Of a DNA stretch of 40,150 nucleotides, positions 8,060 through 16,133 are shown piece after piece. The stretch comes from Synergistaceae bacterium (GTDB taxonomy: Bacteria > Synergistota > Synergistia > Synergistales > Aminobacteriaceae). The stretch is taken from assembly GCA_009783355.1 (NCBI GenBank), contig WRHH01000022.1:1-40150 (forward strand), given 5' to 3'. The notes beneath the pieces are model-generated. The model made no database searches and was not told the origin of the DNA. It saw nothing but the letters and a program-made list of their open reading frames with translations. Both the position numbers and the translations under genes were made by a program. Position 1 is the first letter of the stretch. The number at the start of each line of letters is the position of its first letter.

Positions 8060-9619
8060 TTATTTCACACCTCCAAGAACAGCATTTATATATCCAGCCT
8101 GATCAATGAGCCCGCTCGCAGACGGGTCTGCAACCCCGCTGACAAAAATGTTCGGGAAAAACGATACGAAAAGTATCAGAATACTTAACAACCCCATTCC
8201 GCACAACATTCCAACCGGAACCTCGCGAACAGGAGCAAGAGATATCTTTGAAGCTCCAAGGAAAGCTGTCTGGAATACTTTGACAAACGACGCCAAAGTT
8301 AGGATAGAAGTTAAAAGCGCTACAACAGGCAGTATCGGGTGAATAGCAAACGACGACTCATAAATCAGCCATTTTGAAGCAAAGCCGCTGAATGGAGGCA
8401 AGCCTGAAATCGCTGCAGCGCCTATCATAAACATTACTGTAGTCCATGGCATTGAACGCGCAAGCCCTCCCATTTTATCAAGGTCTCGCGTACCGGTCGC
8501 ATAATACAGCGCTCCGGCGGTAAGGAACAACAACCCTTTAAACATTGAGTAATTAAACAGGTGGAATATTCCGCCCTTCATTGCAGTGAAGCCGTATTCG
8601 GCTAGCAAAACTGCGTCACTGAGCGTATAAAGCCCCACTCCCATGGCCAAAAGCATGTAGCCTACCTGTGAAATCGAATGGTATCCCATAAGCCTTTTTA
8701 CATCGTGCTGAATTACCGCCATCATTACGCCGAAGAACATCGAAGCGCACCCAAGCGTAATAAGTATCCATGCAGCCGTAACATTTGCCGGATTCGTCCC
8801 GTAAAGGGTGAAACAAATTCTCATCAGCCCATAGAAGGAAGCCTGGCTTACAGACACCAGCAAGCATGTAACCCCGCTCGGAGCTTCGGAATAAACATCG
8901 GGCAACCATGCATGCATCGGGAAAGCCCCGCATTTAAAAGCCAATATGGCAATGAACATCGCGAGGACTATTTTTTCAAGCACGCCCGTCTGCAGCATCG
9001 ACGCCAAGGCGCCTATGTTAATGGCATTGTATTTTCCGTAAAGCGTTCCCACGGCAACCAACAGCAGCAACGCTCCAACCTGCGACAGCATCATGTATTT
9101 AAAGCTTGCCTCAATGGATTCCGGCTTATCCCTCCAGAAAGCGGCTAAACCGTAGGAAGCAATGGATGATATCTCAACGAATACGAAAAAGTTGAACAGG
9201 TCTCCGGTTGCGCACATGCCTAAAGCGCCGAGCACTAAAAGGAAGTAAAGGGAGATAAACCGTTTTAAGCCTGAAAACTTGTCCATGTAATTGACTGAAA
9301 AAAGAGCGCCGGCAAACGAAGCTATCGCAACACAAAGTACCATTAGCCCGCTGAAAGCGTCCATCTCAAGAATTATGCGGACAGGAAACGCCATGCCCGA
9401 AGGAAGGGTAAGCGCGAAATTTTCCGCTCCCATTACGTAAACTAAAATTTTGCCCGCAGAAGTTTCAAGAAAAATCATAACCGCGCATATCAAGGTAAGC
9501 AGAGAAACTGTCAAATAGAATATATTTCTGAGCTTCTTGCCGAGAGAACAGGCAAGAGGCGCCAAAAACGCTCCGCCAATGGGCAGAGCAAGCAATAATG
9601 CAGGAAGATGCTGATTCAT
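8060..9619 (-). CDS. mbhH: Membrane-bound hydrogenase antiporter-like subunit MbhH (MrpD/NuoN family)
   Basis: This 519-residue polytopic protein has about 14 hydrophobic segments. It is the proton-translocating antiporter type, with family segments such as LFNFFVFVEISSIASYGL, KCGAFPMHAWLPDVYSEAPS and GYHSISQVGYMLLAMG, where the conserved Glu, Lys and His residues of the ion path lie. It is the single large antiporter subunit of the complex and should move H+ or Na+ as ferredoxin is oxidised. ATG overlaps the mbhG stop (ATGA) and follows AGGAGG by eight bases. Confidence 0.92.
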   Translation of the reverse strand: MNQHLPALLLALPIGGAFLAPLACSLGKKLRNIFYLTVSLLTLICAVMIFLETSAGKILVYVMGAENFALTLPSGMAFPVRIILEMDAFSGLMVLCVAIASFAGALFSVNYMDKFSGLKRFISLYFLLVLGALGMCATGDLFNFFVFVEISSIASYGLAAFWRDKPESIEASFKYMMLSQVGALLLLVAVGTLYGKYNAINIGALASMLQTGVLEKIVLAMFIAILAFKCGAFPMHAWLPDVYSEAPSGVTCLLVSVSQASFYGLMRICFTLYGTNPANVTAAWILITLGCASMFFGVMMAVIQHDVKRLMGYHSISQVGYMLLAMGVGLYTLSDAVLLAEYGFTAMKGGIFHLFNYSMFKGLLFLTAGALYYATGTRDLDKMGGLARSMPWTTVMFMIGAAAISGLPPFSGFASKWLIYESSFAIHPILPVVALLTSILTLASFVKVFQTAFLGASKISLAPVREVPVGMLCGMGLLSILILFVSFFPNIFVSGVADPSASGLIDQAGYINAVLGGVK

Positions 9620-9963
9620 CCGCGCAACCTCCTAATCTTATCAATCTCAATTGTCCCATAATGCTTATATATCATTACTATCAGAGAGTACATTAAAGCG
9701 GTAGTCGCAAGCGCTATTACAATTGCTGTGAGAGTAAGACACTGAGGCGTAGGCAAGACCATCACTTTATTGTCTCCGGCAAGGTAATGTATTGGAACAG
9801 CTCCTCCCGACCGATAACCCAGAGCGACAAGAAGAAAGTTTACCGATGCTCCTAAAATTGAAAGCGCAATGCAGATTTTAATAAGATTTTTCTGAGTGAC
9901 CAACGCAACAAGGGAGATCAACATAAGAAGCGCTATCACTGTGAATATCATGTTACCTGTCAT
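9616..9963 (-). CDS. mbhG: Membrane-bound hydrogenase subunit MbhG (MrpC/NuoK family)
   Basis: A three-helix membrane protein of the MrpC/NuoK family, with the conserved PTPQCLTLTAIVIALATTAL segment that follows the loop between helices two and three. I start it at the ATG at 9963 (115 residues), not at the upstream end of the open frame at 9993. That ATG lies just before the mbhF stop and follows GGAGGTG; the longer form would overlap mbhF by 41 bases. It is a standard partner of the MrpD-like subunit. Confidence 0.9.
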   Translation of the reverse strand: MTGNMIFTVIALLMLISLVALVTQKNLIKICIALSILGASVNFLLVALGYRSGGAVPIHYLAGDNKVMVLPTPQCLTLTAIVIALATTALMYSLIVMIYKHYGTIEIDKIRRLRG

Positions 9964-10450
9964 GTCCGCATTCACCTCCAAAATGAGCGTCATCTATATG
10001 AGTTCCCTCGTACATTTCAATGACGGCAAGAGATAGTGCTCCAACAACTTCAAAACCAACGGCAATGTTCATGAGAGATATTGTCCCGCAGCTTGGAAGC
10101 CAGCCTCCCCAAACTTCCCCCATAATCAAGCCTCCCGTTGAAGTTATAGCAGGGACGGCTAAGAAATTGTATGTAAAGGAATTGGGAAACCCTAAGCAGG
10201 CAAAGACAAAAAACGCAAGCAATCCAAATGTTTCAAGGCCGGAATAAATGGGAGTGTGAACCCATGTGAAGAATTTTTTACCGCCATATGCAACGAGCAT
10301 GAAGCACACGAACGTGGCTACGACAGCTCCTCCCTGAAACCCTCCTCCTGGAGTGTTATGCCCGTTCATTATAACTAAAGAGCCGAATAGAATCATGAAC
10401 CAGGCAAATACCTTATTCAGCGTCACAACAATAAGGGACATAGGCCTCAT
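9953..10450 (-). CDS. mbhF: Membrane-bound hydrogenase subunit MbhF (MrpB family)
   Basis: MrpB/MnhB-type subunit. Residues after the start contain the family segment NGHNTPGGGFQGGAVVA, followed by further hydrophobic helices and a polar C-terminus. The start is taken as the ATG at 10450, overlapping the mbhE stop (ATGA) with GGAGGAG eight bases before, giving 165 residues; the open frame extends to 10492 but would overlap mbhE by 46 bases. Role: part of the Na+/H+ antiporter half of the complex. Confidence 0.9.
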   Translation of the reverse strand: MRPMSLIVVTLNKVFAWFMILFGSLVIMNGHNTPGGGFQGGAVVATFVCFMLVAYGGKKFFTWVHTPIYSGLETFGLLAFFVFACLGFPNSFTYNFLAVPAITSTGGLIMGEVWGGWLPSCGTISLMNIAVGFEVVGALSLAVIEMYEGTHIDDAHFGGECGHDR

Positions 10451-10719
10451 GACTTTCTCCTCCCTTCCCTGAACAAGGCGCCTATCGAGCATACTGCCGT
10501 AAAGAGGACTGCCGCTTCTCCCAATGTATCAAAACCGCGATAGTCGAAAACGAGCGACGTCACTATGTTCTGAGCAGACCTGTCCTTAAGCGCACTACTC
10601 AGAAAATAATCATCCATCACTACTTTCCCCGGATCCCCGAATTGATGCGTCATGGCAAATACGCCGCATAGCAAGCCGCCTATTATTACAGCAGAGGTTA
10701 TAAAAATGCTTTTCTTCAT
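10447..10719 (-). CDS. mbhE: Membrane-bound hydrogenase subunit MbhE (MrpA C-terminal/MrpB-like)
   Basis: A 90-residue subunit with two hydrophobic helices. The segment IVTSLVFDYRGFDTLGEAAV is the conserved signature found at the end of MrpA and in MbhE. ATG follows AGGAGG and overlaps the mbhD stop. It is one of two small proteins (with MbhD) that replace the C-terminal part of a large MrpA in this operon type. Confidence 0.87.
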   Translation of the reverse strand: MKKSIFITSAVIIGGLLCGVFAMTHQFGDPGKVVMDDYFLSSALKDRSAQNIVTSLVFDYRGFDTLGEAAVLFTAVCSIGALFREGRRKS

Positions 10720-10973
10720 CGCTGTTCCTCCTTATTTACAGTTTTTTTGCGGCATGCGGAGAGCGCAATCAAGGCAATCACTGTTGAAAGCCCCGCTCCA
10801 ATTCCCGCTTCCGCAATTGCCACGTCGGGCGCCTGAAGCAAATAAAACTCAAACGCCAACAGCAGGCTGAACGCGGCCATCGCTATTATGCTGTAATATA
10901 AGTTGCGGAACCACAGAGCCAGGGCGGCGCATATAAATATCATAAAAAGAAGCACGGTGTGCAATAAATTCAT
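10716..10973 (-). CDS. mbhD: Membrane-bound hydrogenase subunit MbhD (DUF4040 type)
   Basis: An 85-residue, three-helix protein with the DUF4040/MrpA-C signature APDVAIAEAGIGAGLSTVI. It corresponds to the MrpA C-terminal segment that carries an acidic residue within a membrane helix. It overlaps mbhC and mbhE by four bases on each side, so the genes are translationally coupled. Length is normal for MbhD. Confidence 0.88.
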   Translation of the reverse strand: MNLLHTVLLFMIFICAALALWFRNLYYSIIAMAAFSLLLAFEFYLLQAPDVAIAEAGIGAGLSTVIALIALSACRKKTVNKEEQR

Positions 10974-11371
10974 ATCAATGCCTCCTTCGCAGCAGCCTTG
11001 GATTTTAACGCAATTTCCCGCTCGTTCTCCAGAAGCGCGTCAATAGCGCATGGTTCAGGGCGCGTTCCGCTGCGCCACGCCGCGCGCGCTATCGCGTGCG
11101 AACTTGTCGCATTAGTTATGAGAAGAACTAACACCGCAATAAAACCATGAATAATGAGCACAATGAAACGCCATTCCCCAGTCACAATAAACCTGATGAA
11201 CGCATATAGAAAAACCGAGCAACTCACGAAAATCGTGCCGAATGTAGTGCATTTGGTGGCTCCATGAATCCTCGTATACACATCGGGAAACCGGTATAGG
11301 GAAAAAGCGCCTAAACTGTTTGAAATAAGCCCTACACAAAGGACTATCAAGACCAATAATGCTTCTATCAA
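10970..11371 (-). CDS. mbhC: Membrane-bound hydrogenase subunit MbhC (MrpG family)
   Basis: MrpG-type subunit with three helices and the diagnostic RFPDVYTRIHGATKCTTFG segment. The open frame extends to 11434, inside mbhB. I prefer the TTG at 11371, giving 133 residues: it lies directly after the mbhB stop and has a GGAGGGGGGGG ribosome binding site about ten bases upstream. The C-terminus past the last helix is polar and Ala/Lys/Glu-rich, longer than the shortest MrpG proteins. Confidence 0.87.
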   Translation of the reverse strand: MIEALLVLIVLCVGLISNSLGAFSLYRFPDVYTRIHGATKCTTFGTIFVSCSVFLYAFIRFIVTGEWRFIVLIIHGFIAVLVLLITNATSSHAIARAAWRSGTRPEPCAIDALLENEREIALKSKAAAKEALI

Positions 11372-11372
11372 G

Positions 11373-11639
11373 CTATACCCCCCCCTCCATATAACGCGCC
11401 AAAAATAGTGCCCCGACAAATGAAAGCGCGCCATAAACTATTGCCACATCGACCATTATTATAGAATCTGTTATGGCGGCAATAAGTATCATAAGCCCCA
11501 CCACAAACGTATTTATCGTATCCAGAGCGACTAACCTGTCAGCGGATGTGGGACCCAGAAATAATCTCCCCACGGACAAGAGCGCCAAGACCACCAGAAC
11601 TATTGCTCCTCCTGTAAACACATAAAGAGACCAACTCAT
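11373..11639 (-). CDS. mbhB: Membrane-bound hydrogenase subunit MbhB (MrpF family)
   Basis: MrpF-type three-helix protein with the family segment RLFLGPTSADRLVALDTIN and a conserved Asp within the last helix region (MVDVAIVYGALSFVG). The ATG at 11639 overlaps the mbhA stop (ATGA) and follows GGAGG by about nine bases. This 88-residue version is preferred to the 101-residue open frame that would reach into mbhA. Confidence 0.89.
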   Translation of the reverse strand: MSWSLYVFTGGAIVLVVLALLSVGRLFLGPTSADRLVALDTINTFVVGLMILIAAITDSIIMVDVAIVYGALSFVGALFLARYMEGGV

Positions 11640-12130
11640 CCGAAAAGCCTCCTTGCCCACTTTGCAAACGGGCCGCAAACTTGCTCCTCTGTGGGAGTTA
11701 AACTCTCAACATCGATCCAATGGATGTAAAAAAATCCCTCTTCATCAATATCAACCGTTAATGTCCCGGGCGTCAAAGTTATTGAATCCGCAAGGAAAGT
11801 CTTGCCTTCATCCGTGCGGAGTTTTGGGTGGAATTTGATAATGCCGGGGTTTATGTTTCCAAATATTATTCTCTTCGCTACATCGACGTTAGCTCTGTAA
11901 AGCCCGACCGCAAACGGCCCGAACATATAGCGCACCAGTCCCGCCCACTTCACGAGCCCGGATTTTCCGAGACCCGAGTAACGCGGAGCGGGAAACTTTC
12001 GCTCTACCGTGGCAGTTATAAACGTCAGCAGGAGCGCGAAAACAAGCCCGATAACTACCGATTGGATAGTTATACCTCCATCAAAAGAAAGCAACAGAAA
12101 CGTTAGAAAAGTCAGCACAAATACAGTCAA
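11636..12130 (-). CDS. mbhA: Membrane-bound hydrogenase subunit MbhA (MrpE family)
   Basis: First gene of the operon and an MrpE-type subunit: two N-terminal hydrophobic helices, then a soluble domain with the SITLTPGTLTVDIDEEG signature. The frame is open to 12199, but a strong GGAGG sits seven bases before the TTG at 12130, which gives 164 residues, the usual MrpE length. An upstream TTG at 12199 lacks a ribosome binding site. MrpE helps assemble the antiporter complex. Confidence 0.87.
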   Translation of the reverse strand: MTVFVLTFLTFLLLSFDGGITIQSVVIGLVFALLLTFITATVERKFPAPRYSGLGKSGLVKWAGLVRYMFGPFAVGLYRANVDVAKRIIFGNINPGIIKFHPKLRTDEGKTFLADSITLTPGTLTVDIDEEGFFYIHWIDVESLTPTEEQVCGPFAKWARRLFG

Positions 12131-12251
12131 TAAAATTCCTCCTCTTCTTCCATAATAACTAAATGATTGTAACACTGATGCAGCCTTTATGCGCCGCAAT
12201 TTAATTTTTTTGTGATTCAGGATTTGAAGAGATATACCGGATGTTAAAATA

Positions 12252-12280
12252 ATTATACAGGCAGCTTGTGGACGAATATC
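12252..12280 (-). promoter_or_regulatory. Candidate promoter of the mbh operon
   Basis: The 310-base gap 12131-12440 holds a perfect minus-strand TATAAT (12257-12252) about 122 bases before mbhA; no good -35 lies at the right distance. I see no riboswitch or terminator in the gap, and the assignment is weak. Confidence 0.28.
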
Positions 12281-12440
12281 CTCTCTTTCCGTATGCTACA
12301 GCGTTCGCCTTGTTTTTTGATTCTTATTTTTCTTTTTTGTTTCATAATGTTCCTATTCTTAAGGGAGAAGATGTAAAACCGTGTTTGTCCGGTTGTCTTT
12401 GTTGATCTTCTAATCCCCCGGCTTTAGTAGTGAGAGTGTG

Positions 12441-13199
12441 TCATTTAACTTGTTTTAGCATAGTATGCGCCTTTGAGCCTCGAATTGCGTTGTTTCCTTC
12501 CGCGTAATCTACAGCTTTATTGCCTGTAGCGTCCTGCATCGCGGGGTTTGCTCCTCCGTTAAGCAGCGTAATAACAACTTCAGGGTTTGAATTATTCGCC
12601 GCCGCCATGATTAAGGGCGTATGTCCGCCAGTAAAGGATACATTTGGATTAGCGCCTGCTTCTATTAGAGCCTTTATAACTCCGGCGTCGGAGTTGAGCC
12701 AAGCAGCCCAGAAAATAGGCGATATGCCATATTTGTCAGTTGCATTGACATTTGATCCGTCTTTTATAGCATTCTCGACTTCGCTTGCTTTTCCGCTTCC
12801 GCACAGTTCAACAAAATACGCTTCCTTTGGGATAGTTTGATCTTTTGTCCATAATAATTTATAGGATTCGGATTTGATTTTGCTGTAGTTCAAATCCTTT
12901 TTCGCGTGGTCCAAAGCGGTGTTGCCCTCACTATCAGTTATGCTGACATCAGCGCCTGCGTCAATAATAATTTTTATAACTTCAAGATTCGGGTTCTTCA
13001 ATGCAGCCCACATTAAAGCTGTCATGCCGCTGCCGTCTTTTGCGTTTATATCTGATACTGAACCAAGCACCGCTCTAACTTCACTTACGCCCATGCTCCC
13101 CGCTATTTCAAAAAATTCAACTTCTCCGAAAGCTGATGAATATGTCATCAATCCCGCAAATAAATAAAAGCACGCGGCTACACTAAAGAACTTTTTCAC
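12441..13199 (-). CDS. Exported ankyrin-repeat protein
   Basis: A 252-residue protein with an N-terminal signal peptide (Lys-Lys, then a hydrophobic core to about residue 24, Ser-Ser-Ala-Phe-Gly). At least four ankyrin-type units follow. Clear repeats include DGSGMTALMWAAL at about 55-67, DSEGNTALDHA, DKYGISPIFWAAW and GGHTPLIMAAANN, each followed by a helix ending in GAD or GAN. The middle unit (about 105-130) is degenerate. Ankyrin folds bind proteins, so it likely acts in the periplasm or outside the cell, but the partner cannot be inferred. The start is GTG at 13199 behind GGGGGG. It lies upstream of the mbh operon on the same strand, separated by 310 bases, so is probably transcribed separately. 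Confidence 0.85.
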   Translation of the reverse strand: MKKFFSVAACFYLFAGLMTYSSAFGEVEFFEIAGSMGVSEVRAVLGSVSDINAKDGSGMTALMWAALKNPNLEVIKIIIDAGADVSITDSEGNTALDHAKKDLNYSKIKSESYKLLWTKDQTIPKEAYFVELCGSGKASEVENAIKDGSNVNATDKYGISPIFWAAWLNSDAGVIKALIEAGANPNVSFTGGHTPLIMAAANNSNPEVVITLLNGGANPAMQDATGNKAVDYAEGNNAIRGSKAHTMLKQVK

Positions 13200-13268
13200 G
13201 TTTCCCCCCGCCCTCTTTCATTAATTAATTTGCTACTACTAAATTTCAAGATAAGTTTAACATGAAAA

Positions 13269-13296
13269 TTGCATTTCAAGAAATATGTCATATAAT
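13269..13296 (+). promoter_or_regulatory. Candidate promoter of the phosphomannomutase gene
   Basis: TTGCAT (13269-13274) and a perfect TATAAT (13291-13296) are 16 bases apart. A second TATAAT at 13362-13367 lies closer to the gene but has no good -35. Either could serve. Confidence 0.35.
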
Positions 13297-13389
13297 TTTA
13301 ATCATAAAGAGTGCGAAATCAAACTCAATACAAGTTTTCACCAGTGAAACAAATTTTTTTATATAATTTACTCAAAGGCGGGAACAAAA

Positions 13390-14787
13390 ATGAACACAGT
13401 AATTCCTGGAAATATCTTTCGCGAGTACGATATACGAGGCGTTGCCGATACGGAACTTGCTTCCCCAATAGCGTGCGAAATAGCAAAAGGATTCGGTACC
13501 TGGTTAGCCGCGCATGAAGTCAAAAAAGCTGCCATAGGAGGAGACGTTCGTATTTCCACTCCACGGATTCGCGAGAGTTTCATAAATGGGCTGCTCGAAA
13601 CGGGAATTGACGTCGTAGATATAGGAATAGTAACAACTCCAATATTATATTGGTCGCTGTATCACTTGAACCTTGAAGGCGGCGTCATGATAACCGGCAG
13701 CCATAATCCAAGAGATATGAACGGAGTCAAGCTTGTATACGGGAAAGCAACCCTGTGGGGGAAGGAAATTCAGGATGTTCAAAGCGTTGTATTGAGCGGA
13801 AACTTTGTGAAGCCCGGGAGAGCAGGCCAATTGACCCGTTTAGATATAGGAGACGCCTACATTGACATGCTGGCGTCAAAAATTGAGCTCGCCCCGACAA
13901 GTGATAAACTGGTTGTCGGGTACGATTGCGGGAATGGAACTGCGGGACTTTATTTCTCGAAGTTTTTATCAAAGATTGGCGTCAGTGGATTACCGCTTTT
14001 TGAAGAACCCGACGGATGTTTTCCCAATCATCATCCCGATCCGCAGAAGCGCGAAAACTTGCAGCATCTGATATCTTTAGTAAGAAGCAAGCGCGCCGAT
14101 GTTGGAATTGCCTTCGACGGAGACGCGGACAGGATAGGGGTAGTGGACGAACGCGGGGAAGTAATTTGGGGAGACAGATTAATGGCGCTTTACTGGGGCG
14201 AAATATTAGAAAAACACCCGGGAGCTGACGTCCTTGTGGAGGTGAAGTGTAGCATGGCGCTGCCCGAAGAAGCGGAAAAACGGGGCGGAAACCCAATATT
14301 CTGCCAGGGCGGGCACTCCGTCATGAAAGCGAAAATGCGCGAAGTTGGCGCGCTTTTCGGAGGAGAATATTCGGGGCACATGTTCTTTGCCGATGAATAT
14401 TACGGATTCGACGACCCGTTTTACGCCGCCGGACGGCTTTTCAGAATAATGACAAGCAACCGCCCGAAGAGTTTATCCGATATAATGCAATGCATACCAG
14501 AATACCCGACAACTCAGGAGTCCCGCATAGACTGCGCTGACGATGTAAAGTTTGCACTTATCGAAAACGTGAAAAAGAAGCTGGAGGGAAAGAACGACCT
14601 GATAACATGCGACGGCGTACGCATAGTGTATCCCGACGGCTGGGGACTCATACGCGCGTCCAATACGCAGCCCGTAATAACGACAAGATGCGAGGGACGC
14701 ACAAAGGAGGCTCTGGATAGAATAAGCACTCTCGTTAAAAAACTAATACTTGACGAGGGTTTGTCGGATTTTGAGTGGGAATATTAA
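13390..14787 (+). CDS. manB: Phosphomannomutase/phosphoglucomutase
   Basis: Alpha-D-phosphohexomutase family, interconverting hexose 1- and 6-phosphates for nucleotide-sugar and surface glycan synthesis. All four active-site elements are present: the phosphoserine loop TGSHNP with S104, the metal-binding DGDADR with D243, D245 and D247, the sugar-specificity loop GEYSGH (326-331 region), and the phosphate-binding RASNTQP near the C-terminus. The N-terminal FREYDIRG is typical of the AlgC/ManB subgroup. At 465 residues it is full length. The start ATG follows a GGCGGG element and is the first in frame. It appears monocistronic. Which sugar it prefers cannot be decided from sequence. Confidence 0.92.
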   Translation: MNTVIPGNIFREYDIRGVADTELASPIACEIAKGFGTWLAAHEVKKAAIGGDVRISTPRIRESFINGLLETGIDVVDIGIVTTPILYWSLYHLNLEGGVMITGSHNPRDMNGVKLVYGKATLWGKEIQDVQSVVLSGNFVKPGRAGQLTRLDIGDAYIDMLASKIELAPTSDKLVVGYDCGNGTAGLYFSKFLSKIGVSGLPLFEEPDGCFPNHHPDPQKRENLQHLISLVRSKRADVGIAFDGDADRIGVVDERGEVIWGDRLMALYWGEILEKHPGADVLVEVKCSMALPEEAEKRGGNPIFCQGGHSVMKAKMREVGALFGGEYSGHMFFADEYYGFDDPFYAAGRLFRIMTSNRPKSLSDIMQCIPEYPTTQESRIDCADDVKFALIENVKKKLEGKNDLITCDGVRIVYPDGWGLIRASNTQPVITTRCEGRTKEALDRISTLVKKLILDEGLSDFEWEY

Positions 14788-14791
14788 AGTG

Positions 14792-14849
14792 CAATGCACA
14801 ATGCTCAATGCACAATGCTCAATGTACAATGTTCAATGAAAGACAAAAG
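14792..14849 (+). repeat. Array of seven CAATGNN heptanucleotides plus AGACAAAAG tail
   Basis: Directly after the phosphomannomutase stop there are seven consecutive heptads (CAATGCA, CAATGCT, CAATGCA, CAATGCT, CAATGTA, CAATGTT, CAATGAA) followed by AGACAAAAG. The same arrangement recurs at 24860-24901 and inverted at 25062-25096. The remainder of the gap to 15163 holds the hairpin repeat at 14875 and more AAAGACAAAAG-like words, but no gene. Confidence 0.85.
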
Positions 14850-14874
14850 CCTTCGAGTTGCCTAAAGTAATTAT

Positions 14875-14900
14875 TGTAGGGGCGGCATTTTGCCGCCTGT
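14875..14900 (+). repeat. 26-base TGTAGGGGCG hairpin repeat, copy 1
   Basis: The 26-mer contains a GGCGGC/GCCGCC stem with a short loop. Two related copies lie at 39891-39916 and 39949-39974, all in intergenic DNA close to AAAGACAAAAG words. Consensus: TGTAGGGGCGnCATTyTrCC followed by GCCnGT. Confidence 0.75.
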
Positions 14901-15163
14901 ATTACAAAACCTTGAATTGTCATGAAATAGTTTACATACAAAGACAAAGCAAAGACAAAAGACTATGAACTATAGTTCACTACGATAAATGAAATTCATG
15001 GTAAAAGATAATAACTGCGTGATTGACATGTCTACTATTTTCTTACTTATGTTACAGCCCCTTTATTGCTAATTTTCACTTTTTGCATATAAGCGCCGCT
15101 GAATTTATGGTTAAATTTTGAACCGACATCTTCTGAAAAGCTTTTACTATGCTATCGCCTTTG

Positions 15164-15625
15164 CTACTCCAGAAACTTCGAATCGCGTATATCAACTATT
15201 TTGTCATTCAAGTAAAATGATATTCCTTCACTGTTCAGTCGCTCTAGAAGAGTCGTAAATTTAAGACAAGTATTCGAAACTTTGGTGATTTGCTTATCGT
15301 TAATGAATAACAGTATAAATCCTTTCTTTATTTGCACTTTAGTGATTTCCTTTATTGAATATGATTCTTTTTTCCCTGAAATACTCCTGACTGTCATAGT
15401 ATCTTCAATCACTATTAATTTCCATCGCAGGGTATAAACAAAAAAAAACAAAATTGCAAACCACAACACCAATCCAAAAATATGAAAACCAACACCGGTT
15501 TCATTCGGTAAAAGTACATTCCCGAACAATAATCCTACACCAAATAATAAACCCACAAATAAGATCACAACAATTATTTTAGAATGCATAACTTCAAAAC
15601 AGTTGTTTTTTTGAGCTGATTCCAT
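15164..15625 (-). CDS. Two-helix membrane protein with PH-like C-terminal domain, duplicated half-copy
   Basis: I do not know a function. The 153-residue protein has two hydrophobic helices (about residues 17-38 and 47-68), then a beta-rich segment of the kind seen in bacterial PH-like membrane proteins (WKLIVIEDTMTVRSISGKKE and onwards). It is nearly identical to the C-terminal half of the neighbouring gene at 16134-17087, aligning from about that protein's residue 187, so it is one arm of the tandem duplication here. It keeps its own ATG with a GGGAGGGAG ribosome binding site, so may still be translated; equally it may be a decaying fragment. Upstream DNA differs from the longer copy. Confidence 0.6.
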   Translation of the reverse strand: MESAQKNNCFEVMHSKIIVVILFVGLLFGVGLLFGNVLLPNETGVGFHIFGLVLWFAILFFFVYTLRWKLIVIEDTMTVRSISGKKESYSIKEITKVQIKKGFILLFINDKQITKVSNTCLKFTTLLERLNSEGISFYLNDKIVDIRDSKFLE

Positions 15626-15781
15626 TTTAGATATCTCCCTCCCTGCTTTTTGATAGTTTAGGGCGCCACAGATATTATATATAAAAATTCTAATGTAGTT
15701 CGTGGTAAAATTCTCTTGTTTTTGCTTTGGATTTTATCGACATTTTTGAATAAACAGTTTATTTTGATCGGAGAAATATTA

Positions 15782-16096
15782 ATGAGAGAAAAAATAGATG
15801 TAATGCTCATCGAAGGAAATGAGAGAATAGCAGGAGAGAAAACTGAGGCAGAGCTTCAGGACGTGAAATCATCCCTCCTCGGTAAAAAAGGTTCGCTCAC
15901 GGATATATTAAAGGAAATACCAAACCTTGACGTTTTAATGCGCGCCGAAATAGGCCGCGCTACGAACAATCTCAAGGATCACTTCACCGCATTGATCGAG
16001 TCCCGCAGGGAGGAAATCCGCCTTAAGGCGTCGGAAATACCGCCGGATTTCGACTTTACAGTGCCCGGCGGGACGCCGCATCCGAACGTGCTTCGT
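15782..16096 (+). pseudogene. pheS: pheS pseudogene with large internal deletion
   Basis: From the ATG at 15782 the translation matches the first about 97 residues of the intact PheS downstream with only a few substitutions. At the FTVPG segment it jumps to the GGTPHPNVLR segment that lies near residue 290 of the intact protein, and homology ends a few codons later. The catalytic core is gone, so the product cannot be a synthetase. The junction falls in CCCGGCG, which occurs at both break points in the intact gene (about 17680 and 18262). The open frame continues to 16279, but that tail is antisense to the neighbouring membrane gene. The leader and GGAG ribosome binding site are kept, so a short N-terminal coiled-coil fragment could still be made. 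Confidence 0.88.
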
Positions 16097-16133
16097 GTAA
16101 ACGTCCATCGGCGGGCAAAGTTTTTCTATGCTA

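Noticed and set aside
12260..12349. 30-codon basic ORF on the minus strand (Met-Lys-Gln-Lys-Arg start) between the ankyrin gene and mbhA
   Set aside because: Only a weak AGGAA before the ATG, composition follows an A-rich stretch, and the frame overlaps the likely mbh promoter.
14792..14849. CRISPR array
   Set aside because: Unit is only seven bases with no spacers, and no cas genes are near.
14989..15072. 27-codon plus-strand ORF in the gap after the phosphomannomutase
   Set aside because: No ribosome binding site and no protein-like pattern.
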